A DNA stretch of 64,000 bases from Prunella strophiata (taxonomy: Eukaryota; Chordata; Aves; Passeriformes; Prunellidae). Made by a program: the position numbers and the translations under genes. Where the stretch lies: the NCBI GenBank assembly GCA_036583965.1, contig JAZBQD010000014.1, positions 5,302,191-5,366,190 on the forward strand, given 5' to 3'. Below the pieces are notes generated by a model, which was not told the origin of the DNA, searched no databases, and saw only the letters and a list, made by a program, of their open reading frames with translations. Positions 12,586 through 25,691 of the stretch are shown one piece after another (position 1 is the stretch's first letter; each line of letters starts with the position of its first letter).

Positions 12586-15437
12586 GTGAGGATTCCTTAC
12601 AGGAGCTGTGATTGCAAAGAGGGAGGAAGCTGCAGCAAAAGCTGAAGAGGGTCAGAGGAGGAAATGGTCACCTTTGCTGAGGTGCACTGGGAAAGGGAAG
12701 GTAAGGGGAGGACAGAGACACTTGTATGAGGCAAGGACAAAAAGGACAAAGAGAGAAGGAAATTCTGATACACCTGACTTGTAGGCATATTTGAATGCAA
12801 ATTCAAACCCAAACATCCAACCTGTTTATAGTTAAAACTCCCTGCAGAACTCCCAGAAAGCAAGCTGCTCTGGCAGCATTTTGTGACTTCCAGCTCTTTC
12901 CTGTAAAGGCTTATCTGTTCACAGACCCAACTACAGCAGCAAGTCAATCAAGTGCTCCAGCCTCTTTAAGCAGCCTGTATTAGCATTTTGCCTCCCAGTT
13001 GTTTTGGCTGAGGTGCTGCTAAAAGTGACTGCAAAACTCCTTCCTTGGGGACTTTGCCTCTATGTAACAGCCCCTGTGGGTTTTGCTTTACTTTACCGTA
13101 TTCTCACATGTGCTGGAGTCGAGCCCTCAACACAGCACAGACAGGTGTGTGAATCAGTCTCTCTATTGCTCAAATTATGTCTTCATTTATTCACAAAGGA
13201 GATTTAGAAATGTGTGTGTTGCCTGCCTGTGTTTGTATCCCCTGTGGTCTATCTGCTCCAGTTATACAGTCAGAATAAGCCTCTGCCCTCCCTTGTCAGG
13301 GGTGTTTAAATATGAGTTGTGAGCTTTGTTTTTTGTGACCACCACTCCTGTTAAATATAAGGCTTGCACTTCAATCACTATAGGTGATTAAAGAGCTTGA
13401 ACCAAGTGGTGACAGAATTGCTGTGAGGAGGCTTCCAGTGCAAGGCTCACAAGGTGCAGGAGTACAGCTGGTGCTGCTGGGATCCAGTTGATAATCAAGC
13501 TGTGGGTCTGATTCTGCACCAACCTGCTTGGCCACTCTCCACAACCATCCTCCTGCAGAATCTGCCTCACAAACAGTTGCTTATGTTTAGTGTATATAAA
13601 GTTTTTTAAGCATGTGCTTCAAATCCAGGATTAATTTTGTATAGAAGAAGAGCCCAAACATTAATGTCTGTTGTCACCGTAATACATTAGTGAGAACTAA
13701 TGCCTAGAAATGTCTCCTTTTTTTTTTTCTTTTTTTAATTCTGCTACACCACTTGGAGTATAAAAGTTAGCCCTGCTTAATGCAAAAGGAGTATTGAAAG
13801 CAGGGATGTGGGCAAGAACTGCAAGGGACACCTTTATGTATGTTGTCTGCAACTCCCCTTCCTGCCTGCAAGTTATGTGCCTATTCTCTTCCCAGAGAAG
13901 AGCCTTTGACTTGCAAAATCTCACTTTATTTGGAAGGTTAAGCTGAATTTGGAACGAAATAACCCAGCTAAAGGCCTCCTCCCTTGCATTTTGTCTCTTC
14001 CTTCCCTCCAGGCATTCCCCACTGATAGTAAACCTTGTGGAGGTTATCTGAGTCAGTCCCTAAAAGTTGAGATAACTGTAGGTAAAGGGACATTAGCTCA
14101 GCATTTCCCAGAATTAACTGTACGTGAAATTTAAGAACTGTGAAACAGTGTTTGCCACAGAGGCATTAAGTTTTTCCAGACTGAGGCCACACAAAAGCTG
14201 TATCATTTCCTCTCATGGTTAAAGCAGGAGAAGGGCATCACTCCCACAGTCTTGCCAGGAAAGGGGCTCACAGCCCCAGCACTGTTCTGTTCAGGGCTGC
14301 TCAGGGAAGGGAGGGAGGGAGGGAGTACAAAACGTTTTTCACCATCTTAACATTGCTGCATTTGGGTGATGCAGAAGTCTCAGCTATTTCATTAGGTAAA
14401 AAAAAAACCCAAAAATGCAGACAGCTTTATGGATGTTTTCAATAGTCTGTCCAGCCTCAATCAAAAGAGGTACAGATTCACTACCTTATTGCTCTGAGTG
14501 TTACAGCACTAGTTATTTATGATTATGCCACTGTTGCATTCAGTGATGGAAATTACCTGGTAAAATCACTTTTTTGACTTTCGTGTAACTGGGTGCTCAA
14601 GGCTTTGTTTTTAATTAGGCTTTCAGATATTGTAATGACCTTTTAAAAATGCCCTAAAGTCACTGCTGAGACAGTAAAAGCAGCCTAGATGTTCAAAATA
14701 AAGGAAACTCAACTATGGAAAGCAGTATGGCTTTTCACACCGAGAAACTCAAGTTGCCCACAAATTAGAATATTAGCAGTTTACAGAGACAAGGGACAGG
14801 TGGTATACAGCTTACAATTTCACAGAAACAACTACTGAAATAACCCCAAGTTTGAGAAGACTCTCCCAGAAAATCTAAGATTTCCTAAGTGAAACTTCAG
14901 TAACTTAGTTTGCAGATAATATATAATTGTTGCAGCCTGTTCCTCTGTAATATGAGCAGTGGCAAATAAAAGAGCTAGCAGAATGAAAAGTCAAGAGACT
15001 TCCTATTCTGTGATGTATAATTTCACTTTGAAATGTGCAACCAGTTACACCAGACCAAATGCAAAAGTACCTTATGTGTTTCATGTAGATGTTGGAAGAA
15101 GGTCATCCATACAAGATGAAATTTATAAAAAGCACAAAATAAGTAGCTAGTCCACTGGATATTGTGGTGTTATGTTCCATTAAGGAATGATGCAACGATT
15201 ATGGTGCCAGAGAATGTTGTTCTGTTTTGCCACAGTCACACTCAGAGGCATGATGTGCCTTTTTTTCCTTTCAGAGGAGAACTTTGCATAGCAGTGAAAT
15301 GCAGGATTTTACTGCTAGCATTTTTGGGTCTGAAAATAGCACCCAGGAGCCATGAATTCATGCATCAGATGGCTAAATGAGTCTTCTCATCAGTTATTTA
15401 CATTTTCATTTCCTTTTTCCTGCTGTTTGTCTTTCAG
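12586..15437 (+). other. ETV6: ETV6 intron 3
   Basis: The intron is 2.85 kb, from donor GTGAGG to acceptor CTTTCAG. No coding or transposon sequence was recognised. A G-run tract with quadruplex potential lies at 14304-14323, and a 7-bp-stem hairpin (CATTAGT/ACTAATG) at 13685-13702. Confidence 0.93.
14304..14323 (+). other. G-quadruplex-type motif in intron 3
   Basis: Five GGG runs are separated by spacers of 2, 1, 1 and 1 bases, which meets the usual G3 quadruplex pattern on the sense strand, and so also in the pre-mRNA. A simple GGGA repeat origin is likely. Any function is inference. Confidence 0.6.
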
Positions 15438-15572
15438 GTGATGTTTTGTATGAACTCCTTCAGCATATCCTGAAGCAAAGGAAAGCCCGTATGCTCTTCA
15501 CACCCTTCTTCCACCCTGGGAACTCTATCCATGCTCAGCCAGAGGTCATATTGCACCAGAATCATGATGAAG
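15438..15572 (+). CDS. ETV6: ETV6 exon 4: end of PNT domain and start of linker
   Basis: The exon is 135 bp, acceptor CTTTCAG and donor GTAACT, with phase 1 at both ends as in human. It reads (G)[15 protein letters not shown] followed by an FFHPGNSIH...[11 protein letters not shown] segment. The first part completes the last helices of the Pointed domain (LYELLQHIL), which supply one of the two polymer interfaces; the later residues begin the flexible linker. Because exons 3 and 4 have lengths divisible by three and symmetric phase, skipping either one would keep the downstream frame but break the PNT domain. The human exon has the same length. Confidence 0.98.
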
Positions 15573-18500
15573 GTAACTCTGTCTCATTCTTACAGGAGCC
15601 TGCCATTACAGAGGCGAGTAGGAATTATGTCATTTTCTTGCTCCAAAGTTACTTAAATAAAGCTGCTCTCCTCCTTCTGTCTCCATAGCTTTGGAACAAT
15701 CAAAAGGTCTAGTGAGTCAACAAGCCCTTCTCCATTTATCTTCTATTATTTTGTTCTCTTTCCAAAGCACCTTTAAAAGCTGTGTCAGATACAGATTAAA
15801 AAGCAGGGCATTTTATTGACCCTATTGATTCATTTTTCCTTACACCCAGTTAGGTAGACCAGGTTGCTTTGTGGACTTTAGTATCCTGGAGATGCAGCTA
15901 AATGCAATTGTTGGCAGAGCAAGGGAGGGCAGCCTCAGAGGGGACTGTCCAGCTCCCAGTCACTTCAGCTGGCAATCTGTCAGAACATCATGCCAGAGTT
16001 CCTGGCACTGAACCCATCACATTGCTCAGCTGTTGGGCTGGTTGAGCAATTCCTGGTGAGAGAAGTGGCCTTCTGCAGGTTTTCTCTCATTTTTACTATC
16101 AGAATTACTTGCTTAGGTCTAGTACTGTACACACATACCATGACTATCTGAGGTGATGAAAAGAGAATAGTTAAGTTTGTGGAATTGCATATTTGGGCTT
16201 CTTCTACTGCAAAATGGAAGTGTGCTTCTTTTCACTGGAAAATAGAGCTTTTAATTTCTTTATAAATACACATACTGAAGTACTTCTTGGATTTCTTGGG
16301 TATATCATAGAGAAATATAAAACTTAAGCTTTTTCAGAGGTCCTTTCCACAAAAGCATCAGGCAGAACTAATTTTTTTTCAATTAAAAACAAATTCAATT
16401 TTCAATTGAAAAATCTAGGAAAAAGTAGTGTTATTCCTTTTTTGAGTAAACAGGAGAAGAGAATAGAAGTGATGTCACCCTGGTCTCTGCTAACTGGAGA
16501 AAAGGTGTACTTATTCTATTTGATATGAATCTATTTCAAGATTCAACATGGGATTGCAAGAGAAGATTCAGGGGTGCTGTCAGACCTGTACAAGTTGCCT
16601 GTGGCCAGTCTGAGGTAGCAGAGTCAAATGGCACCAGCAAGACCCTGAGACTAAGCCAAGAGCAGGACAGCAGCAGGTGGAAGAAGAACGCTCCAAAGCG
16701 TTTCCACACAGCTGTGTAAATATTCCAGGTTAGATGAGGTTCAGTTGGCAGAGCTGTGCAATAGTGAATACAGTGGACAGTTGCCCACTGTATTCAGACC
16801 ATTAGTAAAATCTCAGTCTTTTCCTCAAGCTTGGCCTTCACCCACGAGTGTTCCCATTCTAAATTTCAAACAGAAATACTAGCTGCTCTCTTAGACATTC
16901 CTACATTTAACATATGGAGCAACTTTGACTAGAGAGGATTTCACAGGGATGATCAGTTGGCTTTTCATGTGTGTCATTTAAAAAATACGTCTTTTACAAT
17001 CTAGTGATTAAGAAACAACTTCGATTTCTTCCTTAAAATACTCTGGCTGCTGATAGCAGCACTGCTTTTCTTAGAGAACTCTATGCTATTACTTAAAACT
17101 TCTCTTTATAATGACAAAGATTAGTTCTTGGTTTGCTGTGAGAGGAACTTCAAAATAAGCAAAAGAAACTACAGCTTGCCTGACACAAGACTGAGCAATC
17201 AAAAAATCTCTATGCCAAAATTTTACAGGCAGGTGAATTTGTTTATTTTGATACTACTTCTTCCTCCTGTTTCACAAAGTCACTTGGGAGAAACTATCAC
17301 GACTGAGTTTTCATTTTGCCTCAGCAAAATACAACTTACTTAAAAAAAAGAGAATGAATGTGAGGAGCAGAACTTAACCCAGTCTAACTCACAGACTGTG
17401 ACACTGGGGACATATTTTACCCTGGCCCCATTTTGAGTGGTTAAACTTCACAGGTGATGTGTCTTTATTGCAAACTCTCCTTACTCCAGTGATCTTTTCC
17501 ATTTTCTGGCTCTTTTGCCTGTTTCCTAATGGATTATACATATGATCCTGCTTTTAAATGCTTTCCCTCTAGTGGTTTCTTACTGGGCTTAAACAAAGAG
17601 GGTTTGGCTGTTAGAAATCAATTGACTGCAGTTCAGGATATTGGCTTGGAATGGGCTCTGTCCCTGCAGAGGGATGAGCAATGGGAAGTGAATTACCTCC
17701 ATCTCCAGTGGTCCTTCTGACAGAGCTCTGAGTCATTGGATGGGATGCCATGCAGGAAGCTTACACTGTCACTCCCTGCACTTCTTTCGTGGGTAAGCAG
17801 AGAGTGCCAATCTTTGGGACTGTCATGCCAGCAATTGCTCACTCCCAGAATAAGTGCAACCCCACCCATCCCTGTATGGATGGGTCAGCAAATTTCCTGG
17901 GAGGTGAATTTCCTTTCACAGCTTTGTCTTCAAGAAAATAGTGTTGCTCATTTGGAATGAAGATCCAGAGTAAATCTAGTGCTGTCTGAAATTATATACC
18001 ATATGTGCTCAACTTAAAATCACCAGGTGTGCCAAGGAATGAATGTGATGAGGATTTTATTCTGATCAGGCTCATTTGTGACAGTCCTGCTTAGAGCTGA
18101 GTTGGAATTGTTTTATGGCAAACAGCATCTTTGGCCATGAGGGGATTCTTTTGTTAAGTACTTTAAGAAAAAGATCTTGAAGGAAAGTGAACCATTAGTG
18201 TGTATCCATTTGTGGTGTTTCCTCTTCCTGCTTTTCCAAGAGTTCCTTGGTCTCTACTTTCTGTCCTCTCTGTCGAGGTTCAGTATCACCATGGTTTGGA
18301 AGACAGGTAGGAACACCTCTGTTTGGAGTTTGTCAGAGCCAGCTTATGTTTTCAGAGAACTTGGTGAAAAGCACAGCAGGGCATTCCTTTCTGCTTTAAA
18401 GTTAGTTGCTCCCTTCAGCCAAGGCATTAAATAAATAGGACAAAACTCACAATATTCTGGTCTGTATTTACATGCCAAGAATGAGCACAGTGCATTTGAA

Positions 18501-20142
18501 TGTACAGTGATGGAGGTGGATGGTCTGTAGAAGATAGGACACTGAGTAAAATTTGGGAGTTGATTTTCTTTCTGTTGTGGCAAAGAAAGGGGACTTAAGG
18601 GAAAGACAGCCACAGAGGGTAGGTACAGTTGCAAATTTTTCCTCTTTGATCTTCATTTGGGCTAGCCCACATTTGCTAGTCAGATTGCATTTAAAACTGT
18701 TTGGGTTTAAGCAAGAGCAATATATGGCTCTGGAGTTTCATGTCCTCCAGCTGTTCCACTGTGAGTATCTTGATTAGCCCTACAAATGCATTTTCCTTTT
18801 CTGGGACCACAGGTGTGTTTTATAAGTATTTTAGAGCAATGTAGGTTCTGCCTAAAAATCCAGGTTTTCCTGTAGACTTTAGTGTTCTTGTACAGATGCT
18901 ATGTCACTGCCTGGCACTACATTTTCTCAGGACTTGAGCTTTTCCTGTTCAGGCCTTTCCCTGGGTATGTGTTGATCCACCTCCTGATGCCTGCCTGGGT
19001 TCCAGAGCAGCAGGAGCCCTTTAGTCTTCACCTCAACAGGGTTTTCAAACAGGTATCACTGCCTTGGCAAGAGAGCAAGAGAACAATTTCATATTCAGAG
19101 AAAACAGAGTGAAAAAACAGGCAGCCTCAAATAGGCAGCTACTTGTTTCAGTTGTTGACACGTACCCAGAAGTTTCTTTCTCTTATCACCCAAGGCTTTC
19201 AACAAACAGCACTGAAATTTGATCTTTGTTTTTTCTGATAAAAACCTGTTAGTCACTGTAGCTCTGGTGGTACTTTTCTCTTTGTCAGTAGTTTCCCAAG
19301 TCAAAATTGATGGCCTTAGCTAACCTGAAGTTTGCACTGGCAAAAATTTTAATTTTGTGAGAGTGTCCTGGTTTTGAAAGACAGAGGATTGTTAGTGATT
19401 TATGTCCCTGTTACTGTTAAGGAGGAAACACGGCTGAGAAAGTGTGTTCATGCAAAAGTTTTGCTAGAAGTCCTCCTGCTGAAGATATGTAAGTGCTTAT
19501 ATGGGGCAATCTATCAGTAGACACTACAGAATAAATAAAAGAAGATGAAAATGTCCTTACGAAGATGTAACATGCTCTTAAAATTAAGGCAGGGATAAAA
19601 TATAGGGTTTCATAAAGAGTTTCCTACCAGTAGGGTTTTTTAAAACAGCCCAGTTCATTTTCAGACTGAGTTATTCTCTACCTTGACCTAAGCCTCTACC
19701 ATCTAAAACTTAATACCAAATATTTTCCTGGAGACATTTTCCCTTTTTTTCTTTCCCTTCTACCTTAAAGTGCTCATTATGGTAGTAAGAGGAATGACAG
19801 AGAGACATGAATGGCAGGAGATAAATTTCAAAAAAATTGTGCAGAAACACAGTACAGCTAAATCAGATCTTACTTTCTTCACAAGTGTTCAGTCAGCTCC
19901 TCAAAATGGGATTTCTCTTAGTTTGTTTCCCAGTGAACTGTTTTTACATGGTGGTGGAGGGAGATTGTTTTCACTGTTTTCATTCTATGTAGAAATAATA
20001 ACTATCTGCATTTATGCAGTACTTTACTGGGCATCTGTAGGTCGCACAAATAAAAAACATTTGCCAGCTGTCAGCAGTAGATCCTATACCTTGATCACAA
20101 TATAGACAATCTGTATTTTGGGGACTTTTTTTTCCTCCACAG
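15573..20142 (+). other. ETV6: ETV6 intron 4
   Basis: The intron is 4.57 kb, from donor GTAACT to acceptor CTCCACAG preceded by a strong T-rich tract. No exon or clear transposon was recognised. A perfect 12-bp inverted repeat with an 8-nt loop lies at 16765-16796. Confidence 0.93.
16765..16796. repeat. Perfect 12-bp inverted repeat (hairpin) in intron 4
   Basis: Arms TGAATACAGTGG and CCACTGTATTCA are exact reverse complements, separated by an 8-base loop. The stem is too short for a microRNA precursor, and no flanking target duplication marks it as a transposon end. Confidence 0.75.
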
Positions 20143-20682
20143 ATAGCTTTGTGCAGAGACCTTCGAGACCATCTGCAGAAGCAATCCACCACAATCCCCC
20201 AACCATTGAACTGTTGCATCGCTCGCGGTCACCCATCACCAACAATCACCGTCCGTCGCCAGACCTCGACCAGCGGCCGCTGAAGTCCCCCATGGACACC
20301 CTCCGCCGCCTGTCCCCGGCCGACAGGGTGCCAGGGACAAGGCACCAGCCTGAGAACAACCAGCAGGAGCCCTATCCTCTCTCAGTGTCCCCAGTAGAAA
20401 ACAACCACTGCCCGCCTCCTTCCGAGGTGCTCCAGAAGCCCTCCAGCCCTCGCCAGGAGAACACCAGGGTCATCCAGCTGATGCCCAGCCCTATCATGCA
20501 TCCTTTGATATTGAACCCCAGGCACTCCGATTTCAAACCACCGAGGTTGTCTGAGGATGGGCTGCACAGGGAGGTCAAGCCCATCAACCTGTCCCACCGA
20601 GAAGAGTTAGCTTATATGAACCACATCATGGTGTCTGTCTCCCCTCCCGAGGACCACACGATGCCAATCGGCAGGATAGCAG
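20143..20682 (+). CDS. ETV6: ETV6 exon 5: central proline/serine-rich repression linker
   Basis: The exon is 540 bp, acceptor CCACAG, donor GTAAGG, phase 1 at both ends. It encodes about 180 residues joining the PNT and ETS domains. Recognisable conserved blocks include [54 protein letters not shown] and [20 protein letters not shown]. In human ETV6 this linker binds the co-repressors Sin3A, SMRT and NCoR, and its Ser-Pro sites are MAPK targets; SP sites in the LRRLSPADR and KPSSPRQEN contexts are kept here. It is the most diverged exon. It is 6 bp shorter than the human exon, which fits one residue lost near PMDTLRR and one near NPRHSDF. The part around 20221-20340 is richer in CpG than the flanking introns and holds a GCGGCCGC site at 20272-20279. 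Confidence 0.98.
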
Positions 20683-23600
20683 GTAAGGGACATTCTATAG
20701 GCTGCACCAGAGCTGATGCTCTTTATTCATAACTAACCATGCTTTGTTTTAAGGGTTTCTTCTTTCCTTTTGCTACTCTGTGACATCAGGAGTTTACTGG
20801 CACTGTGCAAGTTTCACTGACTGCATCTGTGGCTTAGGCAGTGCAATATTCATAAATGAGTTTCATGACAGGTAAACAGAGGTGCAGAATGACTTGCCTG
20901 TGACCACAGAACGTGTAATTGCTATTGAAGCATTTGCATCCTGATACTCACTACCTCTCCACCCACTAGCAATCCATTCATTTCCCAAGATACCTATCTC
21001 TGAAGCCTTGTTCTGCAAAGAGAGAGTTTTCCAAGAGTTCCATTCACATTAGTGTCCAATCCTATGGAAATGAAGAAACCCTCTGTCAGTGGCCTTTGAA
21101 ATAATGCAGTGTCGAGACCATTATGAAGCTGGCAGGACTAATGAAATACCACCTCAGAGTCCTACTTCATAGCCTTTCCTGGGCTTCTCATATCAGGATT
21201 GTCCCTTTTTACAGAAACAAGGTTGGCTTTGTCCCACATAAACCACAGGCATTGTCTCACTTTTGTTATCGTAAATAACTGACATCACAACAGCTGAATC
21301 AGGAAGCTGAGGTTACAGAAAATGTTTCTTATACTCCAAAGGGAACTGTAAATAGGGAGAGGGGGAAGAGGAATCCAACCACTTCAGAAATACACTGAAT
21401 GCCCCAGTAATCAATTTCTTTTGAGAGATGTAAATACACACCACACCCAGAAGGATTCCATGCAGTTGTGTCAGCAGTGACCTAATGTGATCCCTAGCTC
21501 CTGTGAGGTATTACACATGTTCACAGAGCTACAGATGCCTTGTTCTTTTTTGTCCTTACATGCCTTAAATTTGTTACAGATGTGGTGCTGCCTCAGTTTT
21601 AATGAGGAAGATTTTCTGTTTTCTTAAGATTTGCCACTTTAAATTCCAAAGATACATATCTTACTATCTCGTCAAGATCAAGCACAGCAAGGACTAACTT
21701 CCACTAACAGAAAGATGAGTTACAGAAATTAATCCCTTGACATTTTTGCCAGGCTGACATACGTCTCTCTCCTTTTGATTTTTATTACCCACAAAATTCT
21801 CAGCAAGTTAATAAATATACTTAAAGTTATGGCAGAGAAAATACCCTACTGGTCGCATCACTGGAGATTTCCTTCCCAGAAAGTGTTGTTGGAAGATCAA
21901 GGCAGTTAATTTTTATTTTCCAGAAGAAAACATTCTTTAAGAATAAACCCTAGTCCGAAATAAATGTAAGAAAAAATATGGAGAGTATGTGGTGGTGTAA
22001 TTTTTTAACTTTACTCTTAGGAATTTTCTTACATAGTTGGGAATCTTTGTTTTCTGCATGTTGTGCAGTGGGTCTAGTGACACCAGCCCCAGTAATTCCC
22101 ATGTCCTTTTTTCCCTATGTTGCTTGCAGGGCAACAGAGGCCCAGGCCCTTGGAAATCTGGGCCTAACACAATTGCTTGGCAAGTATGTATGAAAATGTT
22201 ATCCAAAAATGTTATCCAAAGGCTAAACGTGCAGACTTAGGTGCTTTCATCTGCAGGCCCATGTTTTGGCTGAAACCCACAAGCAAGGCTGGCATACCTG
22301 AAATAGCTGGTGAATTATTTCATGCCAGAATAACCTGGAGTGTGTTCAAGCATTTGGTTCAGATGAGGGCAGTGTTTTATGGCCCAGGGTTGGGGAATTA
22401 CAGAGCTCATGGTTAGATTGATTAGATTTCAGCTGATAAATTGGCCAGTGTACTTCCATCAGTGCCCAAGTCCTTTAATTGTAAAAGCTCACATGCCTCA
22501 TTTGCTGTACAGGCACAAGCTACTGCTTCTCTGGTTGGATTGTAATGGCCCCTGAACTGTAGAGACACCCTCTAAAGAGATCATAGCTAATTTAAAGGTT
22601 GATAGAAACTGGATTACTACCAAGCATTTAGACAGCCAATGCTTCATGCCTGAAGTCAACTTCACTGGAGCTGTTGAATTCAATGGCACCATACTTTGGC
22701 CCCCTAGAAAGAAAGTAGGTTTCTACCTGCTTCCCACCCATCTCTCAGCTCTTGCCAATAAGTGTTTTATTTTTAATGTCATCATAAATGTATTTTTCAT
22801 CTCAGAGTCCTTACCTTTACTGCCATAGTTAACATGGAGGTGCTTGACCAGCCATGCTCGCCTCTTCAGTGTGAGAGAGACCATGAAAGGTGTGAGACAT
22901 GGCTCTTAAACTGCAAATGGACATCAATGCAGATATATTCTTTAAAGGGGCTTTTTAGAAATCACTGGTATTACTTCCATTTTCTTGATGAGGATGACTG
23001 ATGGATTGGGAAATGAAAAGATTTACCAATAGTCCAGTGCCAGAGCTAAGTACTCAACTGTTTACCCTGGTGAGAAGAGCCTTGACTTCCTATGGCTTAA
23101 CCACTTGCATGCAGGTGATTTTCAGGGGAGATAGTGATGAGGAGCTGCTGGGGAAGCCTGGTAGGCTGCTGACTAAAACCTTAGGCTGTGCTCCAGAACA
23201 TCTTCTGTTCCCAGCTCAGATGTTTTATATTGTAGAAGAATTTTCCCTGGACTTAAGACACTTAACAGCCTCATGAATCTGTTTATTTGTAGATTGAATG
23301 TGTTTTTAAATGCAGCAAGCAATTAGTTGGTGCTGAGAAAGAAAATAATGTTTTTGCTTGCTGCTGTACACAAATACTCTCTTTTCAGGAGGTCAATCAA
23401 TAAAGCTCTGGACTTTCTGTCAGACAAATAATGACCTCTACTCACTGGCTGACTGATCTTTCCTACCTTTTTATGTAATGCCATTTTTCAAAATATTAAT
23501 TTTACTGGTAAAGCACTTTCCCTTTTACAGCAAAGGATTTCAAGTTGAAGGTCTTATTATCTTTTCATCTAAGGCCATTTAACACTTTTCTAGCAAAGCC

Positions 23601-24090
23601 GGAGGCATAAAGTATTTTTATATTACTCATTAAGGTCACATATATTATTCATTATTGGCTAGAGTTGATTTTGAAAATTGTGGTTAGATATCTCCTGAAC
23701 ACAATATGCACAAGTCTTTTGCATAACTTTGTCAGAACTGGAGGGCATCATGTTGAGATAATCAAGAAGTAGGTTTGCAATCCCCTTTAAATACACCAGG
23801 CAAGGGATAAACTATGTAACTCAGGCATCAGTAGTCATCTAGTTAACAGCATGTGAAAATATGAAAAATATTAAAAACTCTCCTCAAAAGGGGAGTTCAG
23901 CAGAGCAGTGTAATGGAGAGTTTTCCCCACTGGAACTGCTAATTCAAAGCAGCAACATTTTTGGTAGTCAAGTCCTAACTTGGACTCTAGCGAGCAGGCA
24001 TTCTGTATATGGCTTACTCTTTTTCAGTAGTTGATCTTGGTTCCCCACAAACTATGTCCAAGGGTATCTCTCCCTGTGGGGTGAAAATAG

Positions 24091-24118
24091 ATTTTTTTAT
24101 TATTTTTTTTTTTTTTTA
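24091..24118. repeat. T-rich low-complexity tract
   Basis: The tract is nearly pure T with two A-containing interruptions (ATTTTTTTATTATTT then a 14-15 base T-run). It is an intronic simple repeat with no other feature attached. Confidence 0.85.
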
Positions 24119-25675
24119 CACAATTGCAGTTTAAATCAAGAGGGGCACTTCAAATTAGCCCTTCTGCAGACTGGAAATCCTACTCCCCATGAACCCCAGA
24201 CTGCAAAGGTTATGTTATCAAGGATTTTAGGGCTTTGATATCTTGGTAAAGGTACTTCCCCAAGGTGCAAGAGGCAGTTATAGGACTATCCAACTACAAC
24301 AGGGTTGGTTTCATCCTAACCTTTATCACATAGAGATTGTCTTAAAAACATCCAAATTAAGTTAATGACATGGTGACATTTACTTCACTTTTGATTCAGT
24401 CACTTAAAACTCACTAATACAATTCTGGATATTTCTTGTGAGGGGGAATACATTGCTGAACAGGTCCCTGAGATTCCCAGCTCCCAATGTCTCTTTCTGT
24501 ACCAGCTCTGGGACTGAAAGACTTGTTCACTAATCCACAGCATGCTGAAATCTAAAGACAGCTGAGTCCTGTGCCTGGTGTTATCTATTGAGGTGCTGCT
24601 TTTATCAGCTGGGTTACCTTAGCAACTGGGCTGTATCTGACTGTAAAAGCTGCTGGATTTGTTTCTTCCCCTTCAGGAGTCTGAGGAAAAGTCAGGCAAT
24701 GTTTAAACTGTTGGGAAGTACATTGTCTGCCACTGTCTTGGTTATGCCCATAAAGCCATTGACTGCTGTTGGAATGAGGATAGACAGGATTCTTACCCTC
24801 CAAAGTCAGTGACAGAGGGCTGCCTCCAGACTTGCTCCTGGTTTACCTCAGCCTCTCAGTGTGCCACACATCCTGAGAGTGCACAGGCATAGCACCAACC
24901 CCATGGATGTGTGGCAAGGCGTGTGTAAGTGACACCTCAGTAAAAACAGTCTGATGGCCGAAACCAAAAATGCAGTCCCATGGTAAGAGCACATCAGCTA
25001 TGAATGACTCACATTCTACTGAAATCTACAAAACAGCACTTGGGATGGGCGTAGGCTCTGAGCATGGGGAGGTCTTCCAAAGGGGTTTGATTGTTTTGTG
25101 TGGGGACAGAGTTTGGAGGGGGAGCAGAAGAGCAGAATCATAGATTCTCCTCCGTTGTTTGAAAAAATTACATATGTGGGAGGGGAAAAGACAGGAGGGG
25201 ACACTGGAATACCCCTTTCACAAATACAGTGCTTTAAAAAAGTGCAAATCAACTGGTACTTTTTTCTGTTTATACTCTGGAGTTGGGCTGGAAAGCTTTT
25301 AAATGAGGATAAGAAAAACTCAGCTGATCAAGCTGTCAGATTTGTAACAACAGACATTTAGAGTTTAAATATCAAAAGACACCAAACTTCAAACCACTGC
25401 ACCTCAGCACTGTCTCCTCGCTACTTAGCTACTAGAACCAGAGCCCCAGTGCCCATGTCTGCTCCAGATGTGTCCATGGGACATTTACAGCTGTGTCATG
25501 TTGTAGGATAATCTTCTGGGTTTTTTTTTACTCATGCACCAGCAAAATCCTTTGTGCAAATGCACCACATTAGTTTATTATTTATAATGTGTTACAACAC
25601 ATTAGTTTCTTTTTCTTTCTGTACAAAACAGCTGTACAGGCACAGTTTACTATGCAATGGCATATGCTGGATGGT

Positions 25676-25691
25676 GGGGAGGGAGGGTGGG
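25676..25691 (+). other. Compact G-quadruplex-type motif in intron 5
   Basis: Four G runs (4, 3, 3 and 3 G) are separated by single bases A, A and T. Single-base loops make this the most stable class of predicted quadruplex. It is on the sense strand of ETV6. It lies about 190 bp upstream of the CR1 remnant, with no evident link. Confidence 0.65.

Noticed and set aside
19364..19440. TGTCCTGGTTTTGAAAGACAGA, similar to the start of some songbird LTRs
   Set aside because: Only about 22 bases match from memory; no 3' end, no target duplication and no further LTR body could be followed.
20372..20597. Minus-strand frames opposite ETV6 exon 5
   Set aside because: Shadows of the GC-richer coding exon; the + strand frame carries clear ETV6 blocks.
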